64,000 bases of DNA, from positions 912,486 through 976,485 of the forward strand of contig NC_011678.1 of the NCBI RefSeq assembly GCF_000150955.2, given 5' to 3'. Of this stretch, positions 63,667 to 64,000 are shown piece by piece. Position 1 is the stretch's first letter. Each line of letters starts with the position of its first letter. The DNA comes from Phaeodactylum tricornutum CCAP 1055/1 (taxonomy: Eukaryota > Bacillariophyta > Bacillariophyceae > Surirellales > Neidiaceae). The notes beneath the pieces are model-generated. The model saw only the letters and a program-made list of their open reading frames with translations. It was not told where the DNA came from and ran no database searches. The position numbers were made by a program, and so were the translations under genes.

Positions 63667-64000
63667 CCTAACCCAGGGTTAGGGTTAGGGTTAGGGTTAG
63701 GGTTAGGGTTAGGGTTAGGGTTAGGGTTAGGGTTAGGGTTAGGGTTAGGGTTAGGGTTAGGGTTAGGGTTAGGGTTAGGGTTAGGGTTAGGGTTAGGGTT
63801 AGGGTTAGGGTTAGGGTTAGGGTTAGGGTTAGGGTTAGGGTTAGGGTTAGGGTTAGGGTTAGGGTTAGGGTTAGGGTTAGGGTTAGGGTTAGGGTTAGGG
63901 TTAGGGTTAGGGTTAGGGTTAGGGTTAGGGTTAGGGTTAGGGTTAGGGTTAGGGTTAGGGTTAGGGTTAGGGTTAGGGTTAGGGTTAGGTTAGGGTTAGG
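63667..64000 (+). repeat. Telomere, (TTAGGG)n
   Basis: About 54 TTAGGG units run to the right edge in the orientation of a right chromosome end (G-rich strand 3' outward). One shortened unit (TTAGG) occurs near 63988. The array is preceded by CCTAACCC-A-GGGTTAGG at 63667-63683, a perfect palindrome holding one inverted telomeric motif. Confidence 0.98.

Noticed and set aside
1-64000. tRNA, rRNA or riboswitch genes
   Set aside because: I saw no cloverleaf-type or rRNA-like sequence by eye. A covariance-model scan (tRNAscan-SE, Infernal) would be needed to exclude small ones.

Overview
The window looks like the right-hand end of a diatom chromosome, most likely Phaeodactylum tricornutum or a close relative. 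Genes are compact, with few short GT-AG introns (about 70 to 150 nt). Several proteins carry a signal peptide followed by an AF-P type junction, the bipartite plastid-targeting signal of algae with secondary plastids. A Ty1/copia integrase fragment of the diatom CoDi type is present, and the sequence runs into a (TTAGGG)n telomere at its right edge. The species name is an inference; the eukaryotic, stramenopile and plastid features are read directly.

Positions 1 to 47,300 are a dense gene region. In order: an HTTM-domain membrane protein; the structure-specific nuclease MUS81; a roadblock dynein light chain; two tandem glycosyltransferase-like genes; a USE1-like SNARE candidate; a broken ankyrin gene; two unknown genes; an ARL8-like GTPase with three exons; a plastid RibD-like protein with a decayed deaminase site; an ankyrin protein; TFIIS; a one-TM protein; a four-exon NCS2-type permease; a secreted unknown protein; an isochorismatase-fold hydrolase; cobalamin-independent methionine synthase METE; a hybrid histidine kinase lacking its phospho-acceptor domain; a plastid DHAR-like protein; the thylakoid-lumen protease CTPA; plastid 3-isopropylmalate dehydrogenase; a 1,663-residue low-complexity protein; and an RRM-like protein.

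From about 47,300 to 52,500 gene density collapses. This stretch holds two candidate DNA transposons with terminal inverted repeats and 9-bp flanking direct repeats. At 52,569 to 56,945 lies a large secreted protein built from three kinds of tandem repeat: two copies of a beta-rich domain, a 32-residue Pro/Ser/Thr array and about eleven Cys-rich modules. It is the last apparently intact gene before the telomere.

From 56,946 to the end the sequence is subtelomeric. It contains 43-bp minisatellites, GGGATATC arrays, a duplicated ~1.2 kb unit carrying a small degenerate coding remnant, the CoDi fragment, and about 54 TTAGGG units. Across the gene region the 9-mer TGACTGTGA / TCACAGTCA recurs in intergenic DNA far above chance. 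The METE promoter carries four copies of a separate ACGTG-N-TTTG element.
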